A stretch of DNA of 38,897 nucleotides, from contig NZ_AUBC01000032.1 in assembly GCF_000429045.1 (NCBI RefSeq), forward strand, positions 1-38,897. Reading direction: 5' to 3'. The notes under the pieces are model-generated. The model saw only the letters and a program-made list of their open reading frames with translations. It was not told where the DNA came from and searched no databases. Below are positions 25,554 through 34,383 of this stretch, piece after piece. Position 1 is the first letter of the stretch; every line of letters starts with the position of its first letter. The position numbers and the translations under genes are program-made. The DNA is from Salinarimonas rosea DSM 21201 (GTDB taxonomy: Bacteria > Pseudomonadota > Alphaproteobacteria > Rhizobiales > Beijerinckiaceae).

Positions 25554-26569
25554 CAGCACGCACCCGCCGCCTTCGCCCGTCCTGCGCCGCGCTCGCGCTG
25601 CTGACGCTCGCGAGCGCACCGGCCCTGTCACAGCAGGGCGAGGCGCCGGCCAGCGCCCCCGCCGCGCCGCCGGCGGAGACCCGCCCCGTCGACCAGGTGA
25701 CCTTCCTGCCTGGCGCATCGATCGGCGTCGCGCCGCTGCCCGGCATGCGGCCCTCGAGCCGCTTCCTCGGTTTCGAGAATCCGCAGGACGGCACCTTCAT
25801 CGCGCTGATCACCGCGCCCGCGGAGGAGTGGGATGCGATCTCGCAACGCTATTCCCCCGAGAACCTGCCGGCGCAGGGCTATTCCGAGCCGGTCCGCGAG
25901 GAGATCGCAGTGGAGGGCGCGTCGGAGGCGTTCATGGTCTCGGGCGAGCAGCGGCTCCAGCAGAGCCTCACGGTCGACAAGTGGGTGGTCGCCGCGCGCA
26001 CGCCCGAGCAGGTCGCGCTGGTGATCGCCCAGCGCGTCCCGCTCCAGCCGGCCTACACGCGCCAGGCGATCGAGGCGGCGCTCGAGACGATCGCGCTGCG
26101 CGCGCCGCCCGGGCTCGAGGAGCAGATCGCGGCACTGCCCTTCGCCATCGGCGATCGCGCCGGCTTTCGCGCCGTGCGCGTCACGGGCGGCAATTCCGTG
26201 CTCCTCACGCAGGGCGAGGACAACGTCGTCCAGGCCGCGGACCAGCCGGTCGTCATCGTCGCCGCCTCGCAGGAGATCTCCCCGCCGGAGGATCGCCGCG
26301 ACGACTTCGCCCGCCGCGCCCTCCAGGGCCTCGCCGGCCTCACCGACGTGCGGATCGAGCGCTCCCAGGGCTTCCGCCAGGGCAATGCCGACTGGCACGA
26401 GATCCAGGCGACGGCGACCGAACCGTCGGGCGTGCCGGTCGTCGTGCAGCAGACCCTGCGCTTCACCGATTCGGGCTTCATCCGCGTGCTGGGCGTGGCG
26501 AAGGACGCCGAGCGCGAGACCTGGACCCCGCGCTTCCGCGCGCTCGCCGATTCGCTCGTGCCGCGCTGA
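25550..26569 (+). CDS. Exported protein of unknown function
   Basis: 339-aa protein that I do not recognise. Residues 1-27 are a signal peptide (RTRRLRPSCAALALLTLASAPALSQQ, with a likely cut at ALS-QQ). A short Pro/Ala linker (about 30-48) precedes a globular domain of about 290 residues. Its order of segments (FLGFENPQDGTFIALITAPAEEWDAI, then a GFRAVRVTGGNSVLLTQGE strand pair, then FRALADSLVPR at the end) suggests two similar alpha/beta halves like the PsbP or Mog1 fold, but this is only a visual impression. GGAGG sits 7 bases before the ATG. The start overlaps the alkB stop, so it may be cotranscribed with gpmA and alkB. It faces the PAP2 gene tail to tail. Confidence 0.75.
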   Translation: MTARTRRLRPSCAALALLTLASAPALSQQGEAPASAPAAPPAETRPVDQVTFLPGASIGVAPLPGMRPSSRFLGFENPQDGTFIALITAPAEEWDAISQRYSPENLPAQGYSEPVREEIAVEGASEAFMVSGEQRLQQSLTVDKWVVAARTPEQVALVIAQRVPLQPAYTRQAIEAALETIALRAPPGLEEQIAALPFAIGDRAGFRAVRVTGGNSVLLTQGEDNVVQAADQPVVIVAASQEISPPEDRRDDFARRALQGLAGLTDVRIERSQGFRQGNADWHEIQATATEPSGVPVVVQQTLRFTDSGFIRVLGVAKDAERETWTPRFRALADSLVPR

Positions 26570-26580
26570 CGGCGCAGCCG

Positions 26581-27300
26581 CTACTCGATCCGAGTCGCGT
26601 CGGGCCGCTCGACGGTGCGGGTCAGCTGAAGCCGCAGCATGACGATCGACGCGCCGAGCGCCCAGAGCGCGCCGACCGTCCAGCCGGCGAGGACGTCGGT
26701 CGGCCAGTGCACGCCGAGATAGACGCGGCTCGCCCCGACGAGCAGCGTCAGGAGCACGGCCATCGTGACGAGGTAGACCCGCAGCCGCCGCCGCGTCAGC
26801 ACGCGCGAGACGAGGGCCGAGAGCGTCAGGTAGACTGTCGCCGACATCATCGAGTGCCCGGACGGGAAGCTCGCCGTGTAGACGATGCTGCCGTGGGGCA
26901 CGAGGTCGGGCCGCGGCCGGTCGAAGCCGGACTTCAGGAGCGTCGAGAGCAGGATGCCGCCGCCGATCGCGAGCGCCACCGCGAGCGCGGCGCGCGGCAG
27001 CCGCGCCACGAGCAGGAACACGACCACGATCGCGGTGAGGAGCGTCAGCACGCCGGTGCCGCCGAGCGCCGTGAAGTCGCGCATCATCTCCTCGAGCCAG
27101 CCGGGGCCGATCGGGTCCGAGAGGTCGCCGGGGACGCGCAGGGCGACGAGGATCGCCTCGTCGATCGCGTGCGTCTCGCCCTCCAGCACCTCGTCGGCGA
27201 GCTCGATGAAGGCCCAGAGGCCGCCCGCGAAGAGGGCGAGGACGAGGAGCGTCGCGCGGTTCTCGAGGGCGGTGGCGAGGAGGAGGCGGCCGTGCTTCAT
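26581..27300 (-). CDS. PAP2 family phosphatase (membrane)
   Basis: Membrane-bound phosphatidic acid phosphatase type 2 protein, 239 aa with about six hydrophobic segments. The three phosphatase motifs are intact: KSGFDRPRP (123-131), PSGH (146-149) and SRVYLGVHWPTD (191-202), with His149 and His198 in the active site facing the periplasm. Substrates in the family include undecaprenyl pyrophosphate, phosphatidic acid and lipid A phosphates; the long first loop (about 36-75) gives no decisive clue. It is downstream of map on the same strand, 62 bases away. Confidence 0.9.
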   Translation of the reverse strand: MKHGRLLLATALENRATLLVLALFAGGLWAFIELADEVLEGETHAIDEAILVALRVPGDLSDPIGPGWLEEMMRDFTALGGTGVLTLLTAIVVVFLLVARLPRAALAVALAIGGGILLSTLLKSGFDRPRPDLVPHGSIVYTASFPSGHSMMSATVYLTLSALVSRVLTRRRLRVYLVTMAVLLTLLVGASRVYLGVHWPTDVLAGWTVGALWALGASIVMLRLQLTRTVERPDATRIE

Positions 27301-27362
27301 GGCTGTCGCAACGCGTGAGCGCGCCGGATCGATCCGTCCTCCCGAACGCCTGCCCACGGCGA

Positions 27363-28190
27363 TCAGCCGCGGTAGGGCGGCTTGTCCCAGCCGTTGGGCG
27401 AGAGGGTGAAGATCTCGCAACCCGTCTCGGTGACGCCCACCGTGTGCTCGAACTGGGCCGAAAGCGAGCGGTCGCGCGTCACCGCGGTCCAGCCGTCGCC
27501 GAGCACCTTCACGTGCGGGCGGCCGAGGTTGATCATCGGCTCGATGGTGAACAGCATGCCGGGCTCGAGCGGCACGTCGTAGGCGGGCTCGACGAAGTGC
27601 AGGATCGTCGGTGCGTCGTGGAAGACGCGGCCGAGCCCGTGGCCGCAGAAGTCGCGCACCACCGAGCAGCGCTCGCCCTCGGCATAGGCCTGGATCGCCG
27701 CGCCGATGGCGTTCGTCGTGGCGCCGGGCTTGACCGCGGCGATGCCGCGCATCAGCGCCTCGTACGTGATCTCGCACAGCCGCTCGGCCTTGCGGGGCAC
27801 GGCGCCGACGTAGAACATCCGGCTCGAATCGCCGTGCCAGCCGTCGACGATGAGGGTGATGTCGATGTTGACGATGTCGCCTTCGCGCAGCGGCTTGTCG
27901 TTGGGGATGCCGTGGCAGACGACGTGGTTGATCGAGGTGCAGATCGCCTTCGGGTAGCCGCGGTAGAACAAGGGCGCCGGATAGGCGCCGTGGTCCATGG
28001 CGAACTCGAAGGCGAGCTTGTCGAGCGCCTCGGTGGTGACGCCGGGCGCGACGTGCTCGACCATCAGATCGAGCGCCTTCGCCGTGAGCTGCCCGGCGCG
28101 GCGCATCGCCTCGAAGGCCTCCGGCCCATGGATCGTCGGCGACTTGCCGCTGGCGCGGCGTTCGATCTGGTCGGTGTCTTCGAGCGTCAT
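27363..28190 (-). CDS. map: Methionine aminopeptidase, type I
   Basis: Removes the N-terminal methionine from nascent proteins after deformylation; 275 aa. Metal ligands are Asp110 (NIDITL), Asp121 (WHGDSS), His184 (CGHGLG), Glu217 (TIEPM) and Glu248 (FEHT). His93 (VCHGIP) is the catalytic histidine. I start at ATG 28190, which has ACAGGA about 6 bases before it; the in-frame ATG at 28328 would add 46 residues of unlikely composition. Complements def and fmt on the other side of the window. Confidence 0.95.
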   Translation of the reverse strand: MTLEDTDQIERRASGKSPTIHGPEAFEAMRRAGQLTAKALDLMVEHVAPGVTTEALDKLAFEFAMDHGAYPAPLFYRGYPKAICTSINHVVCHGIPNDKPLREGDIVNIDITLIVDGWHGDSSRMFYVGAVPRKAERLCEITYEALMRGIAAVKPGATTNAIGAAIQAYAEGERCSVVRDFCGHGLGRVFHDAPTILHFVEPAYDVPLEPGMLFTIEPMINLGRPHVKVLGDGWTAVTRDRSLSAQFEHTVGVTETGCEIFTLSPNGWDKPPYRG

Positions 28191-28357
28191 CGCGTCCTGT
28201 TCCTGTCGTGGGAGACCATAAGCGCCCGAGCCGCCCCGCGCAAAGGGCGACGTGCCGTCACGCTTGCCCCGCCGCGCCGGGGATGGCAGGAAGGCGCGCC
28301 TCCGGTGCGCCGCCCGCGCTCGCGTCATCCGCCCGGCGGCAGACGAGGTCGAGATCC

Positions 28358-29185
28358 GTGACGAACGAGCCCGCGCCCTACGGCGCCCATTCCCCCGACG
28401 GCCTGGTGCGCTGGCTGATCGAGCGGACCCGCGCGGCCGGCGACGGCTGGCTGTCCAAGCGCGTCTCCTTCCTCCTGCGCCGCCTCGCCGTCAAGCGCCT
28501 GGCCGGGCGCCCGGTCGACATCGAGACGCTGGGGGCGAAGTTCCGGCTCTACCCCTACAACAATGTCTGCGAGAAGCGGATCCTGTTCACGCCGCAATAC
28601 TTCGACGGGCTGGAGCGGAAGATCCTGGCAGAGCGCATCCGGCCGGGCTTCAGCTTCATCGACATCGGCGCGAACATCGGCGCCTACGCCCTCTTCGTCG
28701 CCGCCCGCGCCGGGCGGGACGCGCGCATCCTGTGCGTCGAGCCCCAGCCCGACGTGTTCGACCGCCTCGTCTACAATGTCCGGCTCAACCCCTTCGCGAC
28801 GGTCAAGGCGATCGACTGCGCCGTGGCCGACAAGGCGGGCGAGCTCACCCTCTTCCTCGAGCCGTCGAACTCGGGCGAGACCTCGATGAAGATCGTCGGC
28901 TCCGGCGGCGCGAGCGCGATCCGCGTGCCGGCGACGACGCTGCTCGACCTCGTGCGGCGCGAGGGCTTCGAGCGCGTCGACGCGATCAAGCTCGACGTCG
29001 AGGGCGCCGAGGACGTCATCCTCGAGCCGTTCCTGCGCGAGGCGCCCCCCGAGCTGTGGCCGAGCCTCATGATCGTCGAGGACGGCTCCGGCCGCTGGCA
29101 GGTCGATCTCGCCCGCATCGTCCAGGACGCGGGCTACCGCATCGTGGCGAAGACGAAGCTGAACTTCGTTTTCGAGCGCGGCTGA
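28358..29185 (+). CDS. FkbM family SAM-dependent methyltransferase
   Basis: FkbM-type methyltransferase of 275 aa. The SAM-binding strand is FSFIDIGANIGAYALF (98-113), followed by CVEPQPDVFDRL with Glu128 and the late motif IKLDVEGAEDVIL (210-222). Family members O-methylate sugars, polyketides or glycolipids; the acceptor here is unknown. An N-terminal extension of about 90 residues with RWLIERTRAAGDGWLSKRVSFLLRRL could be a lipid-associated amphipathic helix. GTG at 28358 has GACGAGG about 10 bases upstream. It is divergent from map and convergent with the photolyase operon. Confidence 0.85.
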   Translation: MTNEPAPYGAHSPDGLVRWLIERTRAAGDGWLSKRVSFLLRRLAVKRLAGRPVDIETLGAKFRLYPYNNVCEKRILFTPQYFDGLERKILAERIRPGFSFIDIGANIGAYALFVAARAGRDARILCVEPQPDVFDRLVYNVRLNPFATVKAIDCAVADKAGELTLFLEPSNSGETSMKIVGSGGASAIRVPATTLLDLVRREGFERVDAIKLDVEGAEDVILEPFLREAPPELWPSLMIVEDGSGRWQVDLARIVQDAGYRIVAKTKLNFVFERG

Positions 29186-29309
29186 CGCCATCGCCCGCGG
29201 GACCACGTCGACGCCGGCTGTGCGCCGAATGCCGGGGCGGCGCGGGATGCGTTTCGCCCCAATCGCCTCGCTCGCGCTCGTCGAGCGCCCGGAGGGGGCG
29301 GCGACGGGC

Positions 29310-30554
29310 TCAGGTTGGCTTCTCGAGCACGACCTGCCGGACGTCGGTGTTGCGGGTCGCGAAGCCGACCTCGCAATAGGCGAGGTAGTAGGTCCACAGC
29401 CGCCGGAAGCGGGCGTCGAAGCCGAGCGCCTCCATCCGCGGCCGGGCGGCGTCGAAGCGGGTGCGCCAGTCCCGCAGCGTGCGGGCGTAGTCCGCGGCGT
29501 GGGAGGTGTCCGAGACGATCGGCAGGCCGTGCCGCTCGGAGAGCCGGGCGACGATGGCGTCCGAGGGCAGCATGCCGCCGGGGAAGACGTGGCGGCGGAT
29601 GAAGTCCACCCGGGTTCGGTAGGCATCGTAGCGGTCGTCGCGGATCGTGATCAGCTGCAGCCCGGCGCGCCCGCCGGGGCGAAGGCGCGCCTTCATCGCC
29701 TCGTAGAACGCGTCCCAGTAGGCCTCGCCCACCGCCTCGAACATCTCGATCGAGACGATCCGGTCGTAGGTCCCCGTCACGTCGCGGTAGTCCTCGAAGC
29801 GCAGGTCGATGCGCTCGGCGAGCCCCGCCTCCGCGACGGCGCGGGCGGCCCGGTCGTGCTGCGCGCGCGAGATCGTCAGCGCCGTCACCCGGCAGCCGAT
29901 CTCCCCCGCCGCCCACAGCGCGAAGGAGCCGAAGCCGCAGCCGATCTCGAGCACCCGGTCGCCGGGGCCGATGCCCGTCGCGCGGGCGAGCAGCCGATGC
30001 TTCTGCGCCTGCGCCTCCTCCAGCGTCCCGGCGCCGCCGGCGAAGACGCCGCTCGAGTAGGTCATGCTCGCGTCGAGCCAGGCGGCGTAGAACGCCTCGC
30101 CGAGGTCGTAGTGCTCGGCGATGTTGCGCCGCGCGCCTGCGCGGGTGTTGCGCCGCGTCGCCTCGCGCAGGCGCCGGAGGAGCCGCAGCGGCGCCGGCTC
30201 CTCGACGATGCGCCCGCGCTCCGGGCGGTTCGCGGCCAGCAGCATCAGCAGCGCGCCGAGGTCGGGCGTGTCGAACAGGCCGTCGCAGAAGGCCTGCGCG
30301 AAGCCGATCTCGCCGGCGAGGAGGACGCGCCGGGCGAGGCGCGCGTCGCGGATCGTCATCGCCGCCTCCGGCCCGGGACGGGCGCCGCCGAAGGCGAGCG
30401 TGCGCCCGTCGGGCGCGACGATCGTCAGGCGACCGACCTCCATCCGCAGCGCGATCGCGAGCAGCCGGCGCAGCAGGAACGGCAGCCCCCGCGTCGCCTG
30501 CGCGAAGGTCCCGGCGGTGAGCGGGGCGGGGGACGTGGTCGGGACGGAAGGCAT
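29310..30554 (-). CDS. CFA-synthase-like SAM-dependent fatty acid methyltransferase
   Basis: 414-aa member of the cyclopropane-fatty-acyl-phospholipid synthase family (COG2230). Residues 1-140 are the lipid-binding N-terminal part, and RRNIAEHYDLGEAFYAAWLD (143-161) leads into the catalytic domain. The SAM motif is VLEIGCGFGSFALWA (201-215). MFEAVG (271-276) retains Glu273. At the positions of the bicarbonate-binding Cys and His of E. coli Cfa I align Ser168 (MTYSSGVF) and Ile303 (LQLITIRDD), so it may not make cyclopropanes. Last gene of the phr operon, 17 bases after DUF1365. A UfaM-type methylase for furan fatty acids is an attractive alternative; this is inference. Confidence 0.85.
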   Translation of the reverse strand: MPSVPTTSPAPLTAGTFAQATRGLPFLLRRLLAIALRMEVGRLTIVAPDGRTLAFGGARPGPEAAMTIRDARLARRVLLAGEIGFAQAFCDGLFDTPDLGALLMLLAANRPERGRIVEEPAPLRLLRRLREATRRNTRAGARRNIAEHYDLGEAFYAAWLDASMTYSSGVFAGGAGTLEEAQAQKHRLLARATGIGPGDRVLEIGCGFGSFALWAAGEIGCRVTALTISRAQHDRAARAVAEAGLAERIDLRFEDYRDVTGTYDRIVSIEMFEAVGEAYWDAFYEAMKARLRPGGRAGLQLITIRDDRYDAYRTRVDFIRRHVFPGGMLPSDAIVARLSERHGLPIVSDTSHAADYARTLRDWRTRFDAARPRMEALGFDARFRRLWTYYLAYCEVGFATRNTDVRQVVLEKPT

Positions 30555-30571
30555 GCGCCGGGCTCCCCGGA

Positions 30572-31321
30572 TCAGCGCGCGCGGCGCGGATGCGGGACGA
30601 CGGGCACGCCCTTCGCCCACAGCCGCAGCGCCTCCCAGTGGATCGCGGCGACGACCTTCGCCGTCATCAGCGGCGTGCGCACGAGGGCGGCGGCGAGGCC
30701 CGCCGTCGTCAGCGCCCGACGGCGCCCCGCGAAGACGGCGGTGAGGACCGGCCCGCTCGCGTCGTGCTCGACGATCGACACCCGCGCCGTCTCGCCCGGC
30801 GGCTCGAGCCCGAAACGGTAGACGTGATCCATGGCCAGGAACGGCGAGACGTGCAGCGCCTTCTCGGCCTTCGGCCGGCCGGAGCCGGCGGGCAGAACAT
30901 AGACGTGGCGCTCGCCGAAGGTGTTGCGCACCTCCGCGATCGTCCCGACGTGGATCCCCGCGGCCGAGAAGCCGTAGTGCAGCGCGATCGGATTGAAGGC
31001 GAAGCCGAGGATGCGCGGGTAGGCGAGGAGCCGCACCCGCTCCGCGGCGATGCCGTGAGCCGCGAAGGTGGCCCGCGCCCATTCCGCCAGCGGGCGCGCG
31101 CCCCGGGCGCCGTGGTCCCGCGGCTGGAACGCGACGAGGTTCGCACGCGCGACCGAGAAGAGCGGCGACAGCCCCCCGGCCTCGTCGAGCCGGTCGAGGT
31201 CGATCCACAGCGCCAGCACGCGGTAGCGGAAGCGATGCGTCCGGGGCCGCAGGCGCGCGTGCATGACGTCGCCGACATAGAGGCAGGCGGGCGGGCCCGC
31301 GATATCGCCGCCCGCGCTCAC
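30572..31321 (-). CDS. DUF1365 family protein
   Basis: 249-aa protein of the DUF1365 family (COG3496), whose biochemical role I cannot state. The N-terminus CLYVGDVMHARLRPRTHRFRYRVLALWIDLD (about 13-43) and NTFGERHVYVLP (about 150-161) are family hallmarks, as is ALHYGFSAAG. No clear signal peptide. GTG at 31321 overlaps the upstream stop as GTGA. DUF1365 proteins are very often encoded between an FAD oxidoreductase and a CFA-like methyltransferase, as here, so a shared pathway is likely. Confidence 0.9.
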   Translation of the reverse strand: MSAGGDIAGPPACLYVGDVMHARLRPRTHRFRYRVLALWIDLDRLDEAGGLSPLFSVARANLVAFQPRDHGARGARPLAEWARATFAAHGIAAERVRLLAYPRILGFAFNPIALHYGFSAAGIHVGTIAEVRNTFGERHVYVLPAGSGRPKAEKALHVSPFLAMDHVYRFGLEPPGETARVSIVEHDASGPVLTAVFAGRRRALTTAGLAAALVRTPLMTAKVVAAIHWEALRLWAKGVPVVPHPRRAR

Positions 31322-32661
31322 GCCGCGGTCCCGAAGGCGCGCGGCGTCACGCGCCACGGCGCCGCGGCGCCGAGCGCCTCGGCGACGGCGAGGCCCGAAT
31401 GCAGCCCGTCCTCGTGGAAGCCGTACTTCGTCCACGCCCCGCAGAACCAGACGCGGTCGCGCCCCTGCAGCGCCGCCAGGGCCGCCTGCGCGGCGATGGC
31501 CGCCTGGTCGAACTGGGGGTGCGCGTAGTCCGTGCGCGCGAACACCGTCCCCGCCCGCGGCGGCCGCGGCGGGTTGAGCGAGACGAAGAGCGGGCGCGTC
31601 GGGTCGATCCCCTGGAGCGCGTTCATCCAGTAGGTGACGCAGACCTCGTCGCCGTCGCGCTTGATCACGTTCCAGGCCGCCCAGGCGGCGCGGCCGGGCG
31701 GCATCAGGCTCTCGTCGCGGTGGAGCCACACGGCGTTGTCGCGGTAGCGGATCGCGCCGAGCATCGCGCGCTCGGACGGCGTGGGGTCGGCGAGGAGCGC
31801 GAGCGCCTGGTCGCCGTGGCAGGCGAGGACGACGTCGTCGTAGAGCGTCGAGCCGCCGTCGGCGGTCGCGACCCGCACGCCGTTCGTCTCGCGCGAGACG
31901 CGGGTCACGGGCGCTCCGAGCCGCATCCTGTCGGCGAAGGGGGCGACGAGGCGGCGCACGTAGGTGCGGCTGCCGCCCGTCACCGTGCGCCAGGTCGGCC
32001 GGTCCATGCGCAGGAGACGGTGATTGGCGAAGAAGGCGAGGAAGGTCGCCGCCGGAAAGGCGAGGATGTCGCCCGGCGGCATCGACCAGATCGCCGAGCC
32101 CATGGCGACGACGTAGTCCTCGCGGAAGCGCTGGGAGTAGCGCTCGCGGGCGAGGTAGTCCCCCAGCGTCAGGCCCTCGAGCCGCCCCGCCTCCAGGTCC
32201 GCGGCCCCGCGCCGGTTGAAGCGCACGATGTCGCGGGCGACCCGCAGATGGACCGGGGAGGGGATCGCCGCGCCGAGCGGCAGGATGCCGCCGAGCACGG
32301 CGGAGGCCCGCGACGTCCAGGCCAGCGCGATTCCGCGCGCGTCGTCGTAGCGCGAGACGGAGAAGCTCATGTCCGCGACCTGCGTCTCGACGCCCAGCCG
32401 CTCCAGCAGGCGGGTGAGGTTGGGGTAGTTCGGCTCGTTGTAGATGATGAACCCGGTGTCGACCGCGATCCGCGCGCCGTCGTAGTCGATGTCGACGGTC
32501 TCCGCGTGCCCCCCGGGGCGCGACTCGCCGTCGTAGACCGTGACCTCGTGCGCCGAGGCGACGGAGAGCGCCCAGGCGGCGCCGTTGCCGGCGATGCCCG
32601 CTCCCACCACCGCGATGCGCTTGCCGCCCGCTCCGTTGCCGTCACCAGGAATTCGCGTCAC
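31318..32661 (-). CDS. FAD-dependent amine-oxidase-type oxidoreductase
   Basis: 447-aa flavoprotein with a Rossmann FAD motif RIAVVGAGIAGNGAAWAL (about 15-32). It continues with YDGESRPGGHAETVDIDYDG and VDTGFIIYNEPNYPNLTRLL, features of the phytoene-desaturase/amine-oxidase superfamily. The C-terminal FAD contact reads VWFCGAWTKYGFHEDGLHSGLAVAE. Proteins of this type occur next to photolyase, DUF1365 and CFA-like genes in many proteobacteria. A role as a fatty-acid desaturase acting on methylated acyl chains (as proposed for UfaD in Rhodobacter) is a reasonable inference. GTG at 32661 overlaps the photolyase stop as GTGA. Confidence 0.88.
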   Translation of the reverse strand: MTRIPGDGNGAGGKRIAVVGAGIAGNGAAWALSVASAHEVTVYDGESRPGGHAETVDIDYDGARIAVDTGFIIYNEPNYPNLTRLLERLGVETQVADMSFSVSRYDDARGIALAWTSRASAVLGGILPLGAAIPSPVHLRVARDIVRFNRRGAADLEAGRLEGLTLGDYLARERYSQRFREDYVVAMGSAIWSMPPGDILAFPAATFLAFFANHRLLRMDRPTWRTVTGGSRTYVRRLVAPFADRMRLGAPVTRVSRETNGVRVATADGGSTLYDDVVLACHGDQALALLADPTPSERAMLGAIRYRDNAVWLHRDESLMPPGRAAWAAWNVIKRDGDEVCVTYWMNALQGIDPTRPLFVSLNPPRPPRAGTVFARTDYAHPQFDQAAIAAQAALAALQGRDRVWFCGAWTKYGFHEDGLHSGLAVAEALGAAAPWRVTPRAFGTAA

Positions 32662-34136
32662 GCCGCCGTCTTCTTCATCTGCGCCAGCGCGTCGAGCGCG
32701 CGGCGCCGGCCCTCCTCGTGCGCCACGATCGGGAGCGGATAGGTCTCGCCCAACGCGACGCCGGCCTTCTCTAGCACGTTCCGCGGCGCCTCCCAGGGCC
32801 GGTGGATCACGTGCGCCGGAAGCCGGGAGAGCTCGGGCACGAAGCGCCGGACGTAGTCGCCGGCGGGGTCGAACTTCTCGCCCTGCGCCACCGGGTTGAA
32901 GATCCGGTAGTAGGGCGAGGCGTCCGCGCCCGAGCCCGCCACCCATTGCCAGGAGGCGGCGTTGTTCGCCGGATCAGCGTCGCACAGGGTGTCCCAGAAC
33001 CAGTCCTCGCCGAACCGCCAGTCGACGAGGAGGTGCTTGACGAGGAAGGAGCCGACGACCATCCGAACGCGGTTGTGCATGAAGCCGGTCCGCCAGAGCT
33101 GGCGCATGCCCGCGTCGACGAGCGGGTAGCCGGTGCGCCCCCGCCGCCAGGCCTCGAGCGCGGCCTCGTCCGTGCGCCAGGGGAAGGCGTCGAAGCCGCG
33201 CACCATGTTGGTGCGGGCGATATCGGGCTGCGCGAACAGGAGCTGGTGGGAGAAGTCCCGCCAGCCGAGCTCGGAGCGCAGCATGTCGTAGTCCTCGGGC
33301 GGGATGCGCCCGGCGTCGCGCGCGTGCAGCGCGGCGTGCACGACCTGGCGCGGCGAGATCTCGCCGAAGCGCAGGTGCGCGGAAAGCATGGAGGTGGTCT
33401 CGAGGTCCGGGCGGTTGCGCGAGCCGGCGTAGCCCGACAGCGTCCCGTCGAGGAAGGCGGCGAGCCGCGCCTGCGCGCCGGCCTCGCCGCGGGTCCAGGT
33501 CTCGCGCAGGCCGCCCGCCCAGTCCGGCGCCGTCGGCTCGAGCGCGAGATCGGGGAGGCGCACCGCCCGGGCGCGGATCGCGGCCGGCCAGGAGCCGGTC
33601 TCGATCCGCGACGGTGCGGGCAGCGGCGGCGGGGGCGGGTCGAAGGCGAGCGTGGCGTTGCGATAGGGCGTGAAGACCCGGTAGAGGCCGCCGGTCTTCG
33701 TCGTCACCTCGCCGGGCTCGTAGAGGACGCGCGCCTTGCAGCTCTTCGCCGCGACGCCGGCGTCCTTCAGCGTCGCCTCGATGTCGGCGTCGATCTCCCG
33801 CTCGGCGCCGTAGCGCCGGTTCGAGACGACGTGGGCGGCGCCGGTCTCGCGCGCGATCCGCGGGATCGCCTCGCGGGCCGCACCGCGCAGGATCAGCAGC
33901 TCGCTCCCGCGCTCGGCGAGCGCCCGCGCGAGGGCGTCCAGCGACCCGTGCAGGAACCAGCGCGCCGCCCCGCCGAGGGGGCGGACCTCGGGGCTCTCCT
34001 CGTCGTGGAGGTAGACGCACAGGACCGGCGCGCCGGTCTCCACGGCATGCGCCAGGGCGGGATTGTCCGCGACGCGGAAATCCTCGCGAAACCACACGAG
34101 CGCGGGGCCGGCCAAACGATCCTCCTCGACGATCAC
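32658..34136 (-). CDS. phrB: Deoxyribodipyrimidine photolyase (class I CPD photolyase)
   Basis: Light-driven repair enzyme of 492 aa that splits cyclobutane pyrimidine dimers. The antenna domain (1-200) starts ALVWFREDFRVADNPALAHA. The catalytic domain has the FAD-binding DLETTSMLSAHLRFGEISPRQV, ELGWRDFSHQLL, and the diagnostic NNAASWQWVAGSGADASPYYRIFNP segment. The conserved tryptophans of the electron-transfer chain appear to be present. GTG at 34136 has AAGGG about 8 bases before it. First gene of a four-gene operon; no RpoE or EcfG-type promoter was recognisable upstream. Confidence 0.94.
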   Translation of the reverse strand: MIVEEDRLAGPALVWFREDFRVADNPALAHAVETGAPVLCVYLHDEESPEVRPLGGAARWFLHGSLDALARALAERGSELLILRGAAREAIPRIARETGAAHVVSNRRYGAEREIDADIEATLKDAGVAAKSCKARVLYEPGEVTTKTGGLYRVFTPYRNATLAFDPPPPPLPAPSRIETGSWPAAIRARAVRLPDLALEPTAPDWAGGLRETWTRGEAGAQARLAAFLDGTLSGYAGSRNRPDLETTSMLSAHLRFGEISPRQVVHAALHARDAGRIPPEDYDMLRSELGWRDFSHQLLFAQPDIARTNMVRGFDAFPWRTDEAALEAWRRGRTGYPLVDAGMRQLWRTGFMHNRVRMVVGSFLVKHLLVDWRFGEDWFWDTLCDADPANNAASWQWVAGSGADASPYYRIFNPVAQGEKFDPAGDYVRRFVPELSRLPAHVIHRPWEAPRNVLEKAGVALGETYPLPIVAHEEGRRRALDALAQMKKTAA

Positions 34137-34298
34137 CGTCGCGCCCTTGATACGAAGCTTCGGCGGGCGATTGAACCGCCCCTGCTACGCGACTTCCGGC
34201 CGCAGAGGGGTGGGGTCGGAAGCGGGGCGGGCGAGCGGACGCGATCGCGCGAGCCGTTGCGCGGCCCGAGGCCAACTTCTTCGTTCTGAAGGGGAATT

Positions 34299-34373
34299 TG
34301 GCTCCGGCGGTAGGATTCGAACCTACGACCAACGGATTAACAGTCCGCTGCGCTACCGCTGCGCCACGCCGGA
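34299..34373 (-). tRNA. tRNA-Asn (anticodon GTT), CCA encoded
   Basis: 75 bases on the minus strand. The acceptor stem TCCGGCG pairs with CGCCGGA, followed by discriminator G and an encoded CCA. The anticodon loop CTGTTAA gives GTT (34341-34339 on the minus strand) for Asn, and the T-arm carries GGTTCGAATCC. All four arms form. Confidence 0.95.
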
Positions 34374-34383
34374 ATACCATGGC

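Noticed and set aside
29186-29309. A gene or terminator in the gap between the FkbM and CFA-like genes
   Set aside because: No ribosome site, open frame of coding character or strong hairpin with a T-run was found.
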